DNA of 64,000 nucleotides, taken from NCBI RefSeq assembly GCF_000621325.1, contig NZ_JHYQ01000001.1, forward strand, positions 186,001 through 250,000, read 5' to 3'. Below are positions 61,083 through 64,000 of the stretch, in pieces. The notes beneath the pieces were generated by a model. That model saw nothing but the letters and a program-made list of their open reading frames with translations. It was not told the origin of the DNA and searched no databases. This DNA comes from Thiothrix lacustris DSM 21227. GTDB lineage: Bacteria > Pseudomonadota > Gammaproteobacteria > Thiotrichales > Thiotrichaceae. Made by a program: the position numbers and the translations under genes. The stretch's first letter is position 1. Each line of letters opens with the position of its first letter.

Positions 61083-61852
61083 ATGCACAGCAACAATGGA
61101 CAGCCTACACCACCATCCTGGTCAAGGAAGTGCTGCGGTTTTCGCGTATCTGGGTGCAAACCATCATCCCACCCGTGATTACTACCGCGCTGTATTTCGT
61201 GATCTTCGGCAACCTGATCGGCTCGCAAATCAGTGACATGGGCGGACACAGCTACATCAACTTCATCACACCTGGACTGATCATGATGACCGTGATCACC
61301 AACTCCTACGCCAACGTGGTGTCATCGTTCTACGGCAGCAAGTTTCAGGGCAATATCGCTGAAATGCTGGTGTCGCCGACGCCAAACTGGATCATTCTGG
61401 CAGGTTTCATCAGTGGCGGGGTAGCACGTGGCTTGGCCGTGGGCTTGGCAGTTACACTAGTATCGCTGTTTTTCAGCTCATTGAACGTACAACATATTTT
61501 CGTCACCTTTACCATTGTGCTGCTGACTTCCATGCTGTTTTCACTGGCAGGCTTGATCAATGCGGTGTACGCGAAAAGTTTCGACGACATCACCATCGTG
61601 CCCACCTTTGTGCTGACACCGCTGACTTATTTGGGCGGGATATTTTACTCGATTGCGATGTTGCCCCCTTTTTGGCAAAACGCGTCATTGTTGAACCCGG
61701 TACTGTACATGGTGAACGGCTTCCGTTACGGCATCTTGGGCACATCGGATATGTCCATCTGGGTCAGTTACGGGGTGATTGTGGCCTTTATCTTGCTGCT
61801 GGGTGGGTTTAGCCTACATTTACTCAACAAAGGCATCGGGACTCGCAGTTGA
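61079..61852 (+). CDS. yadH: ABC-2 type permease (YadH-like)
   Basis: This 257-residue protein has six hydrophobic segments and the ABC-2 membrane signature (LTPLTYLGGIFYSIAMLPPFWQNASLLNPVLYMVNGFRYGILG). It overlaps yadG by ATGA, and its stop overlaps a TTG start for the next gene. Two copies are expected per transporter, paired with two YadG ATPases. Confidence 0.9.
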   Translation: MNAQQQWTAYTTILVKEVLRFSRIWVQTIIPPVITTALYFVIFGNLIGSQISDMGGHSYINFITPGLIMMTVITNSYANVVSSFYGSKFQGNIAEMLVSPTPNWIILAGFISGGVARGLAVGLAVTLVSLFFSSLNVQHIFVTFTIVLLTSMLFSLAGLINAVYAKSFDDITIVPTFVLTPLTYLGGIFYSIAMLPPFWQNASLLNPVLYMVNGFRYGILGTSDMSIWVSYGVIVAFILLLGGFSLHLLNKGIGTRS

Positions 61853-63069
61853 AATCCGTCATCATCATTGGCGGAGGTCCCACCGGGCTGATGGCCGCTG
61901 AACAGCTTACCAACGCAGGCTTCGTGGTGGATTTGTATGACGCCATGCCCACGCTGGGGCGCAAGTTCTTGCTGGCGGGGATCGGTGGGTTGAACATCAC
62001 CCATTCCGAACCCTTCGCCGCGTTTTGCAGCCGCTATGCCGAACGCCAAGCCGAATTGCAGCCGCTGTTGGCAACCTTCGGGGCGGATGCATTACGGGCA
62101 TGGTGCGCCGAATTGGGGGTGGAAACCTTCGTTGGCACATCGGGGCGCGTGTTCCCCAAGGAAATGAAAGCCGCGCCGCTGTTACGCGCATGGCTGGCAC
62201 GCCTGAAACGTAATGGGCTGCGAATACACCCGCGTCACCGCTGGATGGGTTGGGATGCACAAGGGCAACTCGTGTTTGAAACACCAGCAGGCAACGTAAC
62301 CTCACCTAACCTCCCCGTCATCCTCGCCCTCGGCGGCGGAAGCTGGAAAAAACTCGGCAGCGACGGCGCATGGGTTCCGCTACTCGAAGCCTGCAACATC
62401 CCCATCGCCCCCCTGAAACCTGCCAACTGCGGCTTCCTGTGCGCATGGAGCGAACACCTCCGCAGCCGTTTCGCAGGTGCGCCGCTGAAATCCGTCAGCC
62501 TCAGCTTCACCGACCTTACCGGACACAGCGAAACCCGCAAAGGTGAAATGATCGTGACGGAACGCGGGGTGGAAGGCAGCCTGATCTACGCGTTTTCTGC
62601 CCGCTTGCGCGACAGCCTCGACGCACACGGCTCAGCCAGGTTTTATCTGGATTTACTGCCCAACCACGACCACGCACACATCGAAGCCACCTTGCAAAGC
62701 AAACCGGCTAACAAAACGCTGGGCAATTTTCTGAAAAGCCGTTTCAAACTGGATGGTGTGAAAACGGCACTGCTGTTTGAAACGCTGGATAAAGCACACT
62801 GGCAGAACATTCCACTGCTGGCATCAACCTTGAAAGCGATTCCGCTCACCGTGACCGCAACCACGCCGATTGACGAGGCCATCAGCACCGCTGGCGGCGT
62901 GCCATTTGCAGCACTGGATAGCAATCTGATGTTACGGCACAAACCGGGCATCTTTTGCGCAGGGGAAATGCTCGATTGGGAAGCGCCGACAGGTGGTTAT
63001 CTCCTGACGGCGTGTTTCGCCAGCGGACGAGAGGTAGGAGAAGGTGTCATCCGCTGGTTGGCACGCTGA
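61849..63069 (+). CDS. FAD-dependent oxidoreductase, TIGR03862/BaiN-like
   Basis: A TTG start at 61849 overlapping the yadH stop (TTGA) is the only start that places the dinucleotide-binding motif IIIGGGPTGLMAAEQL at the N-terminus. The 406-residue protein has GRKFLLAGIGGLNITHSE after the FAD motif and a C-terminal GIFCAGEMLDWEAPTGGYLLTACFASG, which are hallmarks of the HI0933/YhiN-like flavoprotein group. The reaction is not established. Confidence 0.85.
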   Translation: MKSVIIIGGGPTGLMAAEQLTNAGFVVDLYDAMPTLGRKFLLAGIGGLNITHSEPFAAFCSRYAERQAELQPLLATFGADALRAWCAELGVETFVGTSGRVFPKEMKAAPLLRAWLARLKRNGLRIHPRHRWMGWDAQGQLVFETPAGNVTSPNLPVILALGGGSWKKLGSDGAWVPLLEACNIPIAPLKPANCGFLCAWSEHLRSRFAGAPLKSVSLSFTDLTGHSETRKGEMIVTERGVEGSLIYAFSARLRDSLDAHGSARFYLDLLPNHDHAHIEATLQSKPANKTLGNFLKSRFKLDGVKTALLFETLDKAHWQNIPLLASTLKAIPLTVTATTPIDEAISTAGGVPFAALDSNLMLRHKPGIFCAGEMLDWEAPTGGYLLTACFASGREVGEGVIRWLAR

Positions 63070-63074
63070 CTCTT

Positions 63075-63740
63075 CTATTCATCACGCAACTGCCGCAGCT
63101 TCTCGGGTGCTAATACGATCACCTGCGCATTTTCTTCGCGGATCACCCCCTGATCCTTCATTCTGCCCAACACACGTGAAAATGTTTCTGGTTGCAACCC
63201 CAATCTAGCCGCTACCAGCGCTTTGGTAGACGGCAGCTGGATGCATTGCTCCCCCATGTCTTCCGACAAAAAAGCCAGAAAATAACCAGCCACTTTTTGC
63301 TGGGCAGTAGACATACTGAGCGCGTGAATATCATTCACAAATCGGTGTACCCGCATACTCAGGCTTGCCAGCATTTTCAACGCCAGCCCGGTATTCTGTT
63401 TAACCTGTGCCTTGATCACTTCGGCGGGGATAGCGATCATTTCCAGCGTTTCAATGGCGCTGGCACACACGGGGTAAGGTCTATCCAGCAAAGCTACCGA
63501 CTCGGCGAAAGTTTCACCCGTACGAATGATTTCAATCACTTTTTCCTTACCATCATGGGTCAGACGATACAGACGCACACTGCCTTTCAGCACCAGAAAA
63601 AACTGAATGGCCGGGTCGCCCTCAATAAACAGTTGCTGCCCAGCAGCACAGAATACTTTGCGGGAAGCATTGGCAATGGGTAGTAAGTCGTTTTGGGTCA
63701 ACCCCTGAAAGAGGGGGGCAATACGCAGTAACTGCTCCAT
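63075..63740 (-). CDS. Crp/Fnr family regulator, Dnr/NnrR type
   Basis: This 221-residue protein has a cyclic-nucleotide-binding-like sensor domain (about 1-115), a dimer helix, and a C-terminal winged helix. The recognition helix LGLQPETFSRVLGRM carries the E..SR triad that reads TTGA half-sites. It lacks the clustered N-terminal cysteines of FNR, so it is not an oxygen-sensing iron-sulfur FNR. PETFSR is typical of Dnr/NnrR-like nitric-oxide regulators. It is divergent from hcp, with a perfect TTGAC-N4-GTCAA site between them, so hcp is its likely target. Sensing of NO is inference. Confidence 0.88.
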   Translation of the reverse strand: MEQLLRIAPLFQGLTQNDLLPIANASRKVFCAAGQQLFIEGDPAIQFFLVLKGSVRLYRLTHDGKEKVIEIIRTGETFAESVALLDRPYPVCASAIETLEMIAIPAEVIKAQVKQNTGLALKMLASLSMRVHRFVNDIHALSMSTAQQKVAGYFLAFLSEDMGEQCIQLPSTKALVAARLGLQPETFSRVLGRMKDQGVIREENAQVIVLAPEKLRQLRDE

Positions 63741-63795
63741 GTTGCATCCTTGTGATGAGGCTAATCGGCTAAATACCCGAGCCTAATGGAAGGAC

Positions 63796-63809
63796 TTGAC
63801 GGCGGTCAA
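63796..63809. promoter_or_regulatory. Crp/Fnr-type operator in the regulator-hcp gap
   Basis: TTGACGGCGGTCAA is a perfect two-fold symmetric site; one flanking base on each side (C and G) extends it to 16. It lies 66 bases before the hcp ATG and 56 bases before the regulator start, a good position to activate hcp. Confidence 0.75.
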
Positions 63810-63874
63810 GGCAAGCACGATCAGGAGTGTCTACAGTGCCCAACAACCACTATTCAACCAAAGGAAAAACCACC

Positions 63875-64000
63875 ATGTTTTGCTATCAATGTGAACAGAC
63901 CATGCGTACTGACACTCTCGACGGCTGTGCCACCGACAAAGGCGTTTGTGGCAAAGATGCCAACACCTCCGATCTTCAGGACATCCTGATTTACCAGATC
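63875..64000 (+). CDS. hcp: Hydroxylamine reductase / hybrid-cluster protein (5' end only)
   Basis: The first 42 residues ([23 protein letters not shown], then [10 protein letters not shown]) match Hcp. The cysteine spacing C3-x2-C6-x11-C18-x6-C25 is the one found in E. coli-type proteins that bind a [2Fe-2S] cluster, as opposed to the shorter spacing of strict anaerobes. Hcp reduces nitric oxide and hydroxylamine under anoxic nitrosative stress. AAGGAAAA precedes the start. The rest lies beyond the window. Confidence 0.93.
   Translation, partial: MFCYQCEQTMRTDTLDGCATDKGVCGKDANTSDLQDILIYQI

Noticed and set aside
1-64000. tRNA, rRNA, IS elements, CRISPR arrays
   Set aside because: None recognised by eye; small RNAs other than the retron RNA could be missed without a covariance search.

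Overview
The window reads as chromosome of a Gram-negative gammaproteobacterium. It carries bamD, an mltB-type transglycosylase, dsbD, a minor-pilin operon, DUF1820, and the order rpe-gph-trpE-trpG. A Thiothrix-like sulfur oxidiser is my best guess, because of the gene mix and the SoxW-like thioredoxins; this is inference and no rRNA is present to confirm it. Gene density is high, most genes sit in short overlapping operons, and I found no tRNA, rRNA, IS element or CRISPR array.

Layout. 1-4353: a PIN/Phd-UPF0175 toxin-antitoxin pair and a lone type I restriction R subunit whose reading frame carries two in-frame palindromic repeats. 4423-7798 (minus): methyltransferase, peptide ABC ATPase, pgeF, rluD. 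7862-10787: bamD and three tandem paralogous outer-membrane barrels. 10880-16329: rpe, gph, a possible trp attenuator, trpE, trpG, a nucleotidyltransferase, a Uma2 nuclease and an RDD protein. 16344-25230: Nudix, der, and the fimU-pilV-pilW-pilX-pilY1-pilE operon. 25241-31612: TauE/SafE permease, NnrS and an RND efflux pair.

31609-38602 is the most interesting block: a complete three-protein retron. A promoter, a structured msr-msd type RNA with a 22-bp stem, a terminator, a retron reverse transcriptase (NAxxH, YADD, VTG), a 1165-aa WGR plus helical-repeat protein and a 543-aa SWIM-finger protein lie in one overlapping operon. The set matches what I recall as type XIII retrons, one of the least characterised classes.

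38582-48540 is housekeeping plus a periplasmic thiol-redox group: mltB, DUF1820, class I fumarase, a double-thioredoxin protein, dsbD, an AEC permease, a SoxW-like thioredoxin, an unknown exported protein and a HlyD-like adaptor. 48541-59279 is a visibly AT-richer defence island: a two-gene Druantia type III system (druH-druE), flanked on both sides by toxin-antitoxin modules whose DUF6516/TumE-like toxins look broken. 59345-64000 returns to housekeeping: mtgA, a YadG/YadH-like ABC exporter, a flavoprotein, and a Crp/Fnr regulator divergent from hcp with a perfect TTGAC-N4-GTCAA operator between them. With NnrS at 26083 this points to nitrosative-stress handling.
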